Shown here piece by piece: positions 1-7,856 of a DNA stretch of 24,853 nt. The stretch comes from Bacteroidetes bacterium UBA5697. Lineage in GTDB: Bacteria > Bacteroidota > Bacteroidia > B-17B0 > Aurantibacillaceae. The stretch is taken from contig DIHL01000053.1 in assembly GCA_002420145.1 (NCBI GenBank), positions 1 through 24,853 on the forward strand, read 5' to 3'. Position 1 is the stretch's first letter. Each line of letters starts with the position of its first letter. A program made the position numbers and the translations under genes. Below the pieces are notes generated by a model. The model did no database searches and was not told the origin of the DNA. It saw only the letters and a program-made list of their open reading frames with translations.

Positions 1-923
1 CTTCTAACTTAATTGTATTTTCAGAAGATGGATTAAAGTTTTATTTAATCTTAAACGGAATCAGACAAAATGATGTTCCAGTTACCAACGTTAAAGTGGT
101 TGATTTAAATCAACCTTATTATTCTGCAAAAATTATTTTTGAAGACACTAAACAGCCTATCTTAGAGAAAAAATATTTGCCAGTAACAGATGCTGAGGGT
201 AAAGGAGCACTAGAGGTTACTTATAAAATTAAAAAAAATAATAAGCAAGTGAATGTGTTACGTTTTTTTAGTCAGGTTCCTATTGCACAAGCGGCTCCTG
301 TTCCTCAAGATGTTCAAGTATATCACTATAATGTAAATCCAATGCCTGAAATTTCTACAACCGTTGTTACTCAAGAAACAACTGTTACTTCTGGTAATGT
401 AGGAAATACTAATACTAATATTTCAACTGGAACCAATGGTTCAAATACAAATGTATCTGTAAATATGGGTGGAATGGGTGTAAATATGAATGTGAATATA
501 AATGATCCAACCTTAAATTCAACAACAACTTCTACTTCGTATACCACTACTACCACAACAACAACTTCAAATAGTAATAATTACTCTAACAATACAACTG
601 TTCAAAATAATTCAAATACATCAACTAGTTGCGATGCTTCTTATGCTATGACTAGTTCTAGTTTCTCATCAGCAAAACAAACAATTACTAAGCAATCTTT
701 TGAAGATACAAAACTAACAACAGTTAAACAGATTTTAAAAAGCAATTGTTTGAGTTCAGCTCAAATTAAGGAAGTGATGCTTTTATTTAATTTCGAAGCT
801 AACAGATTAGAAGTTGCAAAAATGGCTCATAATAGATGTGTAGATAAAAACAATTACTTTCTTTTAAATGATGCCTTTCAATTTGAATCGTCTGTTGAAG
901 AGCTAAATGAATCTATTAAATAA
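1..923 (+). CDS. DUF4476 domain protein, 5' end outside window
   Basis: The reading frame is open from base 3 without a stop, so the true start lies left of the window; the GTG at 96 is only the first internal start-like codon. The visible part has about 306 residues. First comes a folded region of about 110 residues. Next is a low-complexity linker of roughly 110 residues rich in Asn, Thr, Ser and Gly (about bases 340-660), including a run of eight Thr codons at 543-566. The last 75 residues or so match the DUF4476 pattern: an Ile/Phe-rich helical repeat with FNFEANRLEVAKMAHNRCVDKNNYF near the end of the helices and a closing F-x-F-x-S-x-x-E-L. DUF4476 is common in Bacteroidota and has no known biochemical function; such proteins are usually secreted, but the signal peptide would be outside the window. 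Family call is firm, function unknown. Confidence 0.8.
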   Translation, partial: SNLIVFSEDGLKFYLILNGIRQNDVPVTNVKVVDLNQPYYSAKIIFEDTKQPILEKKYLPVTDAEGKGALEVTYKIKKNNKQVNVLRFFSQVPIAQAAPVPQDVQVYHYNVNPMPEISTTVVTQETTVTSGNVGNTNTNISTGTNGSNTNVSVNMGGMGVNMNVNINDPTLNSTTTSTSYTTTTTTTTSNSNNYSNNTTVQNNSNTSTSCDASYAMTSSSFSSAKQTITKQSFEDTKLTTVKQILKSNCLSSAQIKEVMLLFNFEANRLEVAKMAHNRCVDKNNYFLLNDAFQFESSVEELNESIK

Positions 924-942
924 TACATTTTAATAAATGTTT

Positions 943-969
943 AAAAGGTTGCTTATGGCAACCTTTTTT
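943..969 (+). terminator. Intrinsic terminator after DUF4476 gene
   Basis: A perfect 10-base-pair stem (943-952 with 958-967, core GGTTGC/GCAACC) closes a 5-base loop and runs into a T tract at 964-969. It lies 20 bases after the DUF4476 stop codon and separates that gene from the rhomboid gene. Confidence 0.85.
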
Positions 970-1013
970 ATTGTTTTTTAATCAGTACTTTTACCAAAAA
1001 CTAGAACTAAATA

Positions 1014-1658
1014 ATGATTACAATTGCTATACTTATTTTAACTGTTGGATTTTCTTTGTATGCAATGAATAATGCGGAAATTAAGTATAAGTATATTTTT
1101 CATCCTTATTCTATAAAACAGTTCAATCAGCATTATCGTTTTTTGTCACATGCTTTTTTACATGGCGATTATATTCATTTAGCATTTAATATGTATGCTT
1201 TATGGATGTTTGGGCCCATTGTAGAAAAGGGAGTATTGCCTATATTATTAGGAGAAGATGGAGAGCCAAATAAAAAATTGGGAATGGCGTTTTATATTTT
1301 GTTATACACAGGAGCAATTTACGCTTCATCTATTTCAGAATATTTTAAAAATAAAAATAATTCTTATTATACGTCTTTAGGAGCGAGTGGGGCTGTTAAT
1401 GCCTTAATTTTCAGTTATATTACCTGTTTGCCCATGTCGCAATTAGGTTTCTTTTTTATCCCCATGCCAGCTTGGGTGTTTGGTATTTTATATTTAGGGA
1501 TTAGCTATTATTTAAGTAAACGTAAAACAGGAAGTGGTTCGGTTGATAATATAGGACATGAGGCTCATTTTTGGGGTGCTATCTTCGGGATTGTTTTTAC
1601 TTTAATTTTAGGATTACTAAATCAAGATGTATATTTAGAATTGATTAAAAGATCATAA
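1014..1658 (+). CDS. Rhomboid family intramembrane serine protease
   Basis: This is a polytopic membrane protease expected to cut transmembrane substrates within the inner membrane. The family signature is complete: HLAFN at residues 55-59 (the HxxxN oxyanion-hole motif), the nucleophile motif GASG at 123-126 (Ser125), and the catalytic His in GHEAHFWGAIFG (His185) in the last helix, giving a Ser-His dyad. About six hydrophobic segments are visible, and 214 residues is usual for a minimal bacterial rhomboid core. The start ATG at 1014 follows the terminator of the preceding gene. The next gene, a metallo-hydrolase, begins 3 bases after its stop, so the two are very likely co-transcribed. The substrate cannot be told from context. 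Confidence 0.93.
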   Translation: MITIAILILTVGFSLYAMNNAEIKYKYIFHPYSIKQFNQHYRFLSHAFLHGDYIHLAFNMYALWMFGPIVEKGVLPILLGEDGEPNKKLGMAFYILLYTGAIYASSISEYFKNKNNSYYTSLGASGAVNALIFSYITCLPMSQLGFFFIPMPAWVFGILYLGISYYLSKRKTGSGSVDNIGHEAHFWGAIFGIVFTLILGLLNQDVYLELIKRS

Positions 1659-1661
1659 TAC

Positions 1662-2423
1662 ATGAAAATTACTTTTTTGGGCACAGGCACATCTCAAGGC
1701 GTTCCAATTATTTGTTGTGAATGTTCAGTGTGTCGTTCCAAAAATCCAAAAGATAATCGTTTAAGAACATCCATTTTAATAGAAAGTGATTTAGCGAAAG
1801 TAATCGTAGATACAGGACCAGATTTTAGACAACAAATGCTTCGTTTGAATTTGAAATCATTGGATGCCGTTGTGTTTACCCATGAACATAAAGATCATAT
1901 TGCAGGTTTAGACGAAGTGAAGGCTTTCAATTTTTTTAATAAAATGAGAATGCCAGTTTATGCAACAGAAAGAGTTCAAGAAGCCTTAAAAAGGGAATTT
2001 GCTTATATTTTTGCAGAAGATAAATATCCTGGAATTCCTGAAATTGATGTTTTAACAGTGACTGATGAGCTGATTAAAATTAAGGATATTGAATTATTAC
2101 CTATTGATGTAATTCATTATCGTTTGCCTGTGAAAGCTTATCGTATAAAAGATTTCACTTATATCACCGACGCTAATTATATTTCGGAGGAAGAAAAAGA
2201 AAAAATAAAAGGCTCAAAAGTGATTGTCATTAATGCTTTAAGAAGAGAAGAGCATGTTTCTCATTATACATTTCAGCAAGCAATTGACTTAATGAAAGAA
2301 TTAAAACCTGAAAAAGCATATTTCACCCATATTTCTCATCAGTTAGGCTTACACGAAGAGGTTTCAAAAGAATTACCTCCTTTTATTGAATTGGCTTATG
2401 ATGGTTTGCAGATTGAGATTTAA
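1662..2423 (+). CDS. PhnP-like MBL-fold metallo-hydrolase
   Basis: A metallo-beta-lactamase fold phosphodiesterase-type enzyme of 253 residues. It begins with the GTGTSQGVP strand-loop typical of PhnP relatives, followed by a Cys cluster (Cys18, Cys19, Cys21, Cys24), which in PhnP-like proteins binds a structural zinc. The metal-binding core is THEHKDH at 73-79, with further ligand candidates at His152, Asp170, His223 and His226 (THISH). PhnP itself cleaves 5-phosphoribosyl 1,2-cyclic phosphate in phosphonate breakdown, but no phn genes are visible here, so the substrate remains open. It lies 3 bases downstream of the rhomboid gene and is probably translated from the same message. Confidence 0.88.
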   Translation: MKITFLGTGTSQGVPIICCECSVCRSKNPKDNRLRTSILIESDLAKVIVDTGPDFRQQMLRLNLKSLDAVVFTHEHKDHIAGLDEVKAFNFFNKMRMPVYATERVQEALKREFAYIFAEDKYPGIPEIDVLTVTDELIKIKDIELLPIDVIHYRLPVKAYRIKDFTYITDANYISEEEKEKIKGSKVIVINALRREEHVSHYTFQQAIDLMKELKPEKAYFTHISHQLGLHEEVSKELPPFIELAYDGLQIEI

Positions 2424-2471
2424 TTTTTCTCATTTTGTTCAAAAATCCACAAATTGTTAATTTGTTATTCA

Positions 2472-2500
2472 TTGTAAATTCTGGCTTAATTGTAAATTTG
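2472..2500 (+). promoter_or_regulatory. Promoter of purA (Bacteroidota type)
   Basis: TTG at 2472-2474, an 18-base spacer and TAAATTTG at 2493-2500 match the Bacteroidota -33/-7 consensus (TTG and TAnnTTTG). Transcription would begin near 2504, giving a leader of about 22 bases before the purA ATG at 2527. Confidence 0.75.
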
Positions 2501-2526
2501 AAGGCTTTCAAAAAAAGTGTAAAATT

Positions 2527-3795
2527 ATGATCAAAGCTGATGTACTATTAGGCCTACAATGGGGCGACGAAGGAAAAGGTAAAATTGTTGATGTTTTAAC
2601 TCCTAAATACGATATTATTGCTCGTTTTCAAGGTGGTCCAAATGCTGGACACACTTTAGAATTTAATGGCATTAAACACGTTTTACATACTATCCCAAGT
2701 GGTATTTTTCATCCAACGGCTTTAAATGTTATTGGGAATGGTGTAGTAATTGACCCCGTTATTTTCAAAAAAGAAATAGACGCCTTAACCGCATTAGGTG
2801 TTGATTTTGCAAAAAAATTAGTAATCAGTAAGCGTGCCCATTTAATTTTGCCAACACATCGTTTAATTGATGCGGCTAGCGAAGCTGCTAAGGGTAAAGA
2901 TAAAATTGGTTCTACTTTGAAAGGTATTGGACCAACGTATATGGATAAAACTGGACGTAATGGTTTACGTGTGGGTGATATTGAAAGTCCTAATTTTAAA
3001 GATAAATACAATGCTTTAGTTGAAAAACATAAGCAAATTCTTGATTTTCATAAATATGAATATAATTTAACGGAATTAGAGCCAACTTGGTTTGCTGCTA
3101 TTGAAGAATTAAAGAAATTGAAATTTATTGATACAGAGCATTTTATTAATGACGCGATTAAAAAAGGTCAAAAAATATTAGCTGAAGGAGCTCAAGGATC
3201 TTTATTAGACATTGATTTTGGTTCTTATCCATTTGTAACTTCATCAAACACTATTTGTGCAGGTGCGTGTAACGGATTAGGAATTGCACCAAATCGCATT
3301 GGGAATGTAATCGGTATTTTTAAAGCTTATTGTACACGTGTAGGCAGTGGTCCTTTCCCAACTGAATTGGATAATGAAGTAGGAGAGAAGATACGTCAAA
3401 TTGGACGTGAGTTTGGAGCTACAACTGGACGTGCTCGTCGTTGTGGTTGGTTAGATATTCCAGCTTTAAAATATGCTATTGCCATTAATGGTGTTACTGA
3501 GTTAATGATGATGAAAGCAGATGTTTTATCTGATTTTGATACTTTAGAAGTTTGTACTCACTACATACACAAAGGCGAAAAAATTGATTATTTACCATTT
3601 AGTATTGATCCAGCTGACGTGACTCCTGTTTATGAAACAGTAAAAGGTTGGGCTGAAGATTTAACTAAAATGACATCAAAAGATGCTTTACCAAAAACTC
3701 TAATTGATTACGTAAAATACATTGAAAAATTAGTAGAAGTGCCAATTAGTATTGTTTCTATCGGTCCTGATAGAACTCAAACTATTTTTATGTAG
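2527..3795 (+). CDS. purA: Adenylosuccinate synthase
   Basis: This cytoplasmic enzyme joins IMP and aspartate using GTP to give adenylosuccinate, the first committed step from IMP to AMP. The GTP-binding loop GDEGKGK is at residues 13-19, with the general-acid His42 in GGPNAGHTL. Later family blocks include GSTLKGIGPTY, LAEGAQGSLLDIDFGSYPFVTSSN, and the Arg-rich GATTGRARRCGW; near the C-terminus is IVSIGPDRTQTI. At 422 residues it is full length. It has its own promoter 30-50 bases upstream and no close downstream partner, because a hairpin repeat and 90 bases separate it from pyrR. guaA, for the competing GMP branch, lies about 6 kb away. Confidence 0.98.
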   Translation: MIKADVLLGLQWGDEGKGKIVDVLTPKYDIIARFQGGPNAGHTLEFNGIKHVLHTIPSGIFHPTALNVIGNGVVIDPVIFKKEIDALTALGVDFAKKLVISKRAHLILPTHRLIDAASEAAKGKDKIGSTLKGIGPTYMDKTGRNGLRVGDIESPNFKDKYNALVEKHKQILDFHKYEYNLTELEPTWFAAIEELKKLKFIDTEHFINDAIKKGQKILAEGAQGSLLDIDFGSYPFVTSSNTICAGACNGLGIAPNRIGNVIGIFKAYCTRVGSGPFPTELDNEVGEKIRQIGREFGATTGRARRCGWLDIPALKYAIAINGVTELMMMKADVLSDFDTLEVCTHYIHKGEKIDYLPFSIDPADVTPVYETVKGWAEDLTKMTSKDALPKTLIDYVKYIEKLVEVPISIVSIGPDRTQTIFM

Positions 3796-3801
3796 TTTTT
3801 T

Positions 3802-3832
3802 TATCCCCCTCTAGAGGGGGCAGGGGGAGGAA
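3802..3832. repeat. Intergenic hairpin repeat, copy 1
   Basis: A G/C-rich island in AT-rich DNA, 6 bases after the purA stop. It contains the perfect 16-base palindrome CCCCCTCTAGAGGGGG (3805-3820) followed by AGGGGG (3822-3827), which can pair instead with CCCCCT at 3805-3810. A related 31-base element is at 24818-24848 (24 of 31 bases identical). There is no T tract on the downstream side, so it is not a standard terminator for purA. It looks like a dispersed REP-type element. Confidence 0.6.
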
Positions 3833-3885
3833 AAGAAGAATTTAATTAATTGAAAAAAAAGTATTACTTTTAAAAAATTAAACCA

Positions 3886-4416
3886 GTGAAGCCAAGAGTT
3901 TTATTAGAAAATAAACAATTAGAAGTTACTCTTACTCGCCTTTGCTATCAATTAATAGAAGTTCACAACGATTTTAGTAATACCGTTATCATTGGCTTGC
4001 AGCCCCGTGGTATTTATTTAGCTCATCGTATTCAAAAATTACTAGAAGGTATTTTAAAGAAAAAAGTGAATTGTGGTGATTTAGATATTACTTTTTACCG
4101 AGATGATTTTCGTAAAAAAGAACTAATACCTAATCAAACAAATATTGATTTTATTATTGAAGACAAGAATGTGATTTTAGTAGATGATGTGTTATTTACT
4201 GGGAGAACTATTCGCGCAGGTTTAGATGCTATGTTAGCTTTTGGTCGACCAAATGATGTGGAGTTATTGGTTTTGGTAGATAGAAGGTTTAGCCGACATG
4301 TTCCAATTCAAGCAAAATATATAGGCTTAGTCATTGATTCCATTCAAACACAAAATGTGAAAGTAGAGTGGACAGAAACAGATAAAAAAGATAGAGTAAC
4401 ATTAATAGATAAATAA
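3886..4416 (+). CDS. pyrR: PyrR-type phosphoribosyltransferase
   Basis: A 176-residue type I phosphoribosyltransferase of the PyrR family. In well-studied bacteria PyrR makes UMP from uracil and PRPP and regulates pyr operons by binding nascent mRNA. The PRPP-binding motif VILVDDVLFTGRT is at residues 96-108, with GLQPRG at 37-42 and DITFYRDDF at 67-75, all as in PyrR. The start is GTG at 3886: an in-frame TAA at 3871 leaves no earlier ATG. The DinB-like gene follows after 2 bases and pyrB comes next, which supports the pyrimidine assignment. I see no PyrR-binding attenuator loop or terminator in the 90-base leader, so the RNA-binding role here is uncertain while the family call is not. Confidence 0.93.
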   Translation: MKPRVLLENKQLEVTLTRLCYQLIEVHNDFSNTVIIGLQPRGIYLAHRIQKLLEGILKKKVNCGDLDITFYRDDFRKKELIPNQTNIDFIIEDKNVILVDDVLFTGRTIRAGLDAMLAFGRPNDVELLVLVDRRFSRHVPIQAKYIGLVIDSIQTQNVKVEWTETDKKDRVTLIDK

Positions 4417-4418
4417 TA

Positions 4419-4925
4419 ATGCGACCACAAGAAAAAGATTATATACCATATTTCGAATATTACATCAATCTTATTCCAGAGGACGATATTATTTCTGCTT
4501 TAAAAACCAATCATCAAACAGTATTAGATTTTATTGAAGATATTCCTCGCCAAAAATTAAATTATTTTTATGACGAAGGTAAATGGACAGTAAAACAAGT
4601 GATTAATCACATTATTGATACGGAGCGTATTTTAAGTTACAGAGCCTTGCGTTTTGCCAGAGGAGATAATCAAAAGGTTTTAGCCTTTGATGAAGATTTA
4701 TATGCCGCTAATGCTAATTTAATCAATACAAATATTCAGTTATTAGCTGATGAATTTGATTCGGTAAGGCTGTCTAATGTTTTATTATTCAAGCAGTTAT
4801 CAGATAAAGAATTGTTGTTAAAAGGTCATATGGCTTCTGGCGAAGTCAATGTATTATCACTTGGCTATATGTTATGTGGTCATGCGCAACATCATATTAA
4901 TATTATTAAAGAAAGATATTTATAA
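4419..4925 (+). CDS. DinB-family putative metalloenzyme
   Basis: A 168-residue four-helix-bundle protein of the DinB/YfiT superfamily. The three expected metal-ligand histidines are His64 in the first conserved helix (WTVKQVINHIIDTER) and His155 and His159 in GHAQHHINIIKERY (HxxxH). Family members include thiol-dependent transferases and many proteins of unknown activity, and despite the name they are not DNA polymerase IV. It is sandwiched between pyrR (2-base gap) and pyrB (3-base gap), so translation is probably coupled with pyrimidine genes. No chemistry can be inferred from that alone. Confidence 0.85.
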   Translation: MRPQEKDYIPYFEYYINLIPEDDIISALKTNHQTVLDFIEDIPRQKLNYFYDEGKWTVKQVINHIIDTERILSYRALRFARGDNQKVLAFDEDLYAANANLINTNIQLLADEFDSVRLSNVLLFKQLSDKELLLKGHMASGEVNVLSLGYMLCGHAQHHINIIKERYL

Positions 4926-4928
4926 ACC

Positions 4929-5852
4929 ATGAGCAACTTAAGCGTCAATCATCTATTAGGAATAAAATATATCACTAAAAATGATATTCAATTAATTTTA
5001 GATACCGCTACCAATTTTAAAGAAGTTTTAAATCGTCCGATTAAAAAAGTGCCTTCTTTGAGAGACCTAACAGTTGCCAATTTATTTTTCGAAAACTCAA
5101 CCCGTACTCGTTTATCATTTGAATTAGCCCAAAAACGCCTAAGTGCTGATGTGGTTAATTTCTCAGCATCTTCTTCTTCAGTAAAAAAAGGAGAAACCTT
5201 AATTGACACAGTAAATAATATCCTAGCCATGAAAGTGGATATGGTTGTGATGCGTCATTCTAGCGCTGGAGCTGCTGAATTTTTATCTAAAAAAGTGAAT
5301 GCTAAAATAGTAAATGCTGGCGATGGTGCGCATGAACATCCGACCCAAGCATTATTAGATGCTTTTTCGATGAGAGAAAAACTAGGTGATTTAAAAGGAA
5401 AAAAGATAGCTATCGTTGGAGATATTTTACATTCACGCGTTGCTTTGTCAAATATATTTTGTTTACAAAAAATGGGAGCAGAAGTTAAAGTCTGTGGACC
5501 TACAACTCTGATTCCTAAATATATAGAAAGTTTAGGTGTGAAGGTGGAAACGGATTTGCGTAAAACTTTAGAGTGGTGTGATGTGGCAAATATGTTGCGT
5601 ATTCAATTAGAAAGACAAGACATTAAGTTCTTCCCATCTATCAGAGAATATACCATGTTGTATGGTTTAGATAAAATCTTATTAGATTCTTTATCTAAAA
5701 AAATCATCATCATGCACCCTGGTCCAATTAACAGAGGTGTTGAAATCACTAGTGATGTAGCAGATAGCGACCAATCTATTATTTTAGATCAGGTTGAAAA
5801 TGGTGTCGCTGTTCGTATGGCAGTGATTTTTTTATTGGCAGGTCGTCAATAA
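4929..5852 (+). CDS. pyrB: Aspartate carbamoyltransferase catalytic chain
   Basis: This enzyme condenses carbamoyl phosphate with aspartate in the second step of UMP synthesis, in the cytoplasm. The carbamoyl-phosphate site STRTR is at residues 57-61, the mobile-loop SSSSVKKGET at 81-90, HPTQ at 137-140 and HPGPINRG near residue 267. The length of 307 residues is normal for a catalytic chain. No regulatory chain (pyrI) follows; the next gene is 130 bases away and unrelated. It is the last gene of the pyrR operon. Confidence 0.97.
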   Translation: MSNLSVNHLLGIKYITKNDIQLILDTATNFKEVLNRPIKKVPSLRDLTVANLFFENSTRTRLSFELAQKRLSADVVNFSASSSSVKKGETLIDTVNNILAMKVDMVVMRHSSAGAAEFLSKKVNAKIVNAGDGAHEHPTQALLDAFSMREKLGDLKGKKIAIVGDILHSRVALSNIFCLQKMGAEVKVCGPTTLIPKYIESLGVKVETDLRKTLEWCDVANMLRIQLERQDIKFFPSIREYTMLYGLDKILLDSLSKKIIIMHPGPINRGVEITSDVADSDQSIILDQVENGVAVRMAVIFLLAGRQ

Positions 5853-5982
5853 TATCTACAATTTTCTGTTTAAAACTTTAGCTGATTTTTGCCTCTAAAA
5901 TCTGTACAAAGACTGAAATTTATTTAAATTTACTTAACTAAACGGAATTAATCATTCCTTAATACAAATTAAATATTTAACT

Positions 5983-6831
5983 ATGAAAAAAATCTACTTA
6001 ACTATTATTGCTGTTTCTGCAACTATAGCATCTTCTTTTGCTCAAACAGTACCTACTTGTTCTTTAAATCCAACATTTATTGCTAGTAATAAAATTGGGG
6101 TGTTTCCAGATAGTGCTACTAATTTTGTTTCGGGAACAGTGGGTGTTCCTTACGAACAAAACTTAACTGTAAAAGTTCCAAAAGATACAAGTTCTTCGGG
6201 GGTTACCTTTTGTTTTAATAAGTTTATTATTTCAACACCTACAGGAATTACTAATTACAATTTTCCTCCAGGCTTAACTTTAGGTTCTTCTACTTCTGCG
6301 TTAGCAAATCCTAATATTAATGGTGCTCCTGCTTTAATGTTTCCGGGTGGTGCAAATAATTGCGCGAGTATTTATGGTACACCAACGGCTGCTGGCGTTT
6401 ATACGTTGCAAATTAGTGTACAACCTTACTTAACTCCATTAGCATTTGGTAGTTGTCCAGTACCAGCTAATACGGGCGGAGGAAGTTCTAGTATTACACC
6501 TGCTCAAAATTTAAATTATTATATCATTACTATTCTTCCAGCAACAGGATTACAAGATATAGGTAAGGATAAAATGGCTTTATACCAAAATGTACCAAAT
6601 CCTTTCTCAACAACTACTGATATTAAATTTTATGTAGAAGGAGAAGACAATGCAACCATAACTGTTTATAACGCTCTTGGTTCAGTTGTTAGCCAACAAA
6701 CAATTAAAACAGCAGTAGGAGAAAATAAAGTAACAATTAATGCAACTGATTTAGCTAGTGGTACTTATATCTATACTTTAAAGTATAAGAATGCTGTTAC
6801 AACTAAACGTATGATGGTAATTAATAATTAA
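5983..6831 (+). CDS. Secreted protein with T9SS type A sorting domain
   Basis: A 282-residue protein exported by Sec and then by the type IX secretion system. Residues 1-20 are a clear signal peptide (cut after SSFA, before Gln21). The middle contains an Ig-like, He_PIG-type segment: FPPGLTL at the start and IYGTPTAAGVYTLQISV about 50 residues later. The last 85 residues or so form the type A sorting domain, with ALYQNVPNPF, a TITVYNALG strand, LASGTYIYTL and a Lys/Arg-containing end KRMMVINN. Such domains are cleaved at the outer membrane and direct proteins to the cell surface or medium. No catalytic domain is visible, so it may be a surface or matrix protein. It is a single gene with an AT-rich leader. 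Confidence 0.92.
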   Translation: MKKIYLTIIAVSATIASSFAQTVPTCSLNPTFIASNKIGVFPDSATNFVSGTVGVPYEQNLTVKVPKDTSSSGVTFCFNKFIISTPTGITNYNFPPGLTLGSSTSALANPNINGAPALMFPGGANNCASIYGTPTAAGVYTLQISVQPYLTPLAFGSCPVPANTGGGSSSITPAQNLNYYIITILPATGLQDIGKDKMALYQNVPNPFSTTTDIKFYVEGEDNATITVYNALGSVVSQQTIKTAVGENKVTINATDLASGTYIYTLKYKNAVTTKRMMVINN

Positions 6832-6858
6832 TTACTATTTTCGAAGGCATAAACAATC

Positions 6859-7779
6859 ATGTCTGTTCAATCCTTCGAATTATTAATATTAGGTAGTAGC
6901 GCAGCAACGCCTACTGCAAATAGAAATCCAACCGCTCAGTTATTAAACATAGCTGAGCGGTTTTTTTTGATTGACTGTGGAGAAGGAACTCAAATGCAAA
7001 TGAGAAAATATAAAGCTCGTTTTCAAAGCATCAATCATGTGTTTATTAGTCATTTGCATGGCGACCATTTTTATGGCTTACCAGGTTTTTTAGCAAGTAT
7101 GCATTTATTGGGTCGGAAAAACGAACTAACCATTTACGGACCTAAAGAATTAGAAGAAATTATAAACCTTCTACACAAGCATTCCGATACTTATTTGAAC
7201 TACCCTCTGAAATTTGTTTACACTCAAAATTTAACAAAGCAATTAATATTTGAAGATGAAAAGGTGGAAGTATATAGCTTACCATTAAAACATCGCATAG
7301 CTACAACTGGTTATTTATTTAAAGAAAAACCATTGCCTAGAAATATTGATAAGTATAAATTAGAAAAACTCAATGTGTCCTTCGCTGAAATCCATAAACT
7401 AAAATTAGGATTGGATGCCATTGATAATAATGGAAACACCATTAAAAATATTGATTTAACGATAGATCCTCCCAATTCAAGAAGTTATGCGTTTTGTAGT
7501 GACACCAAATTTTTTGAAGAATTAGCTCAAGACATTAAGGATGTTGATTTGCTTTATCATGAATCAACTTTTTTAGAAGAGAAAAAAGATAGAGCCAAAC
7601 AAACTTTCCACAGTACTGCTAAACAAGCGGCTGAAATGGCTGTATTAGCCAATACAAAAAAATTACTATTAGGACATTTTTCTGCTAGATATGGTAATTT
7701 AGAGGAGTTTTTAAACGAAGCTAAATCTATTTATCCAAATACAGAGTTGGCTACCGAAGGTCAATTATTTTCTCTGTAA
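6859..7779 (+). CDS. rnz: Ribonuclease Z (tRNA 3' endonuclease)
   Basis: A zinc-dependent endonuclease that trims the 3' trailer from tRNA precursors. The N-terminal LGSSAATPTANRNPTA and the central SHLHGDH motif (His65, His67, Asp69, His70) are the ELAC/RNase Z signature. FCSDTKFF supplies the conserved Asp, LYHESTF the downstream His, and LGHFSARY the last His. At 306 residues it is the short bacterial form. It starts 27 bases after the T9SS gene, so it may share that transcript. A strong terminator-shaped hairpin lies inside codons 25-37 (separate entry). Confidence 0.96.
   Translation: MSVQSFELLILGSSAATPTANRNPTAQLLNIAERFFLIDCGEGTQMQMRKYKARFQSINHVFISHLHGDHFYGLPGFLASMHLLGRKNELTIYGPKELEEIINLLHKHSDTYLNYPLKFVYTQNLTKQLIFEDEKVEVYSLPLKHRIATTGYLFKEKPLPRNIDKYKLEKLNVSFAEIHKLKLGLDAIDNNGNTIKNIDLTIDPPNSRSYAFCSDTKFFEELAQDIKDVDLLYHESTFLEEKKDRAKQTFHSTAKQAAEMAVLANTKKLLLGHFSARYGNLEEFLNEAKSIYPNTELATEGQLFSL
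6930..6968 (+). other. Terminator-like hairpin inside rnz coding sequence
   Basis: A perfect 10-base-pair stem, AACCGCTCAG (6930-6939) with CTGAGCGGTT (6953-6962), encloses a 13-base loop, and eight T residues occupy 6961-6968. This has the full form of an intrinsic terminator but lies in frame within rnz, coding for residues 25-37 just before the conserved IDCGEGTQ. It could end transcription when ribosomes do not follow closely. Function is inferred, the structure is seen directly. Confidence 0.55.
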
Positions 7780-7813
7780 CTTTTTTTTATTTATGTATTA
7801 TAACTTTTAAAAC

Positions 7814-7856
7814 AGGATTAATTTTCAATGTTTTATAGAAAACACAATCCTTTTTT
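7814..7856 (+). terminator. Probable terminator after rnz
   Basis: AGGATT (7814-7819) pairs with AATCCT (7846-7851), followed by T residues to 7856. An inner stem GTTTT/AAAAC (7830-7834 with 7839-7843) stacks inside the large loop. The structure is weaker and less compact than the other terminators here. The remaining bases to 8026 carry no ORF of note, only a small imperfect hairpin at about 7869-7890. Confidence 0.5.

Noticed and set aside
371..556. Minus-strand ORF of 61 codons (Val-rich)
   Set aside because: It is the complement of the Asn/Thr-rich coding repeat of the DUF4476 gene; composition follows from the repeat.
2709..3011. Minus-strand ORF of 100 codons inside purA
   Set aside because: It is fully antisense to a conserved region of purA and resembles no family.
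3796..3885. PyrR-dependent attenuator in the pyrR leader
   Set aside because: No PyrR-binding loop or terminator/antiterminator pair is present, only a GC-rich repeat and an AT palindrome.
4419..4925. SOS-response DNA polymerase, suggested by the name DinB
   Set aside because: The family is the four-helix metal-binding DinB/YfiT group, unrelated to polymerase IV.
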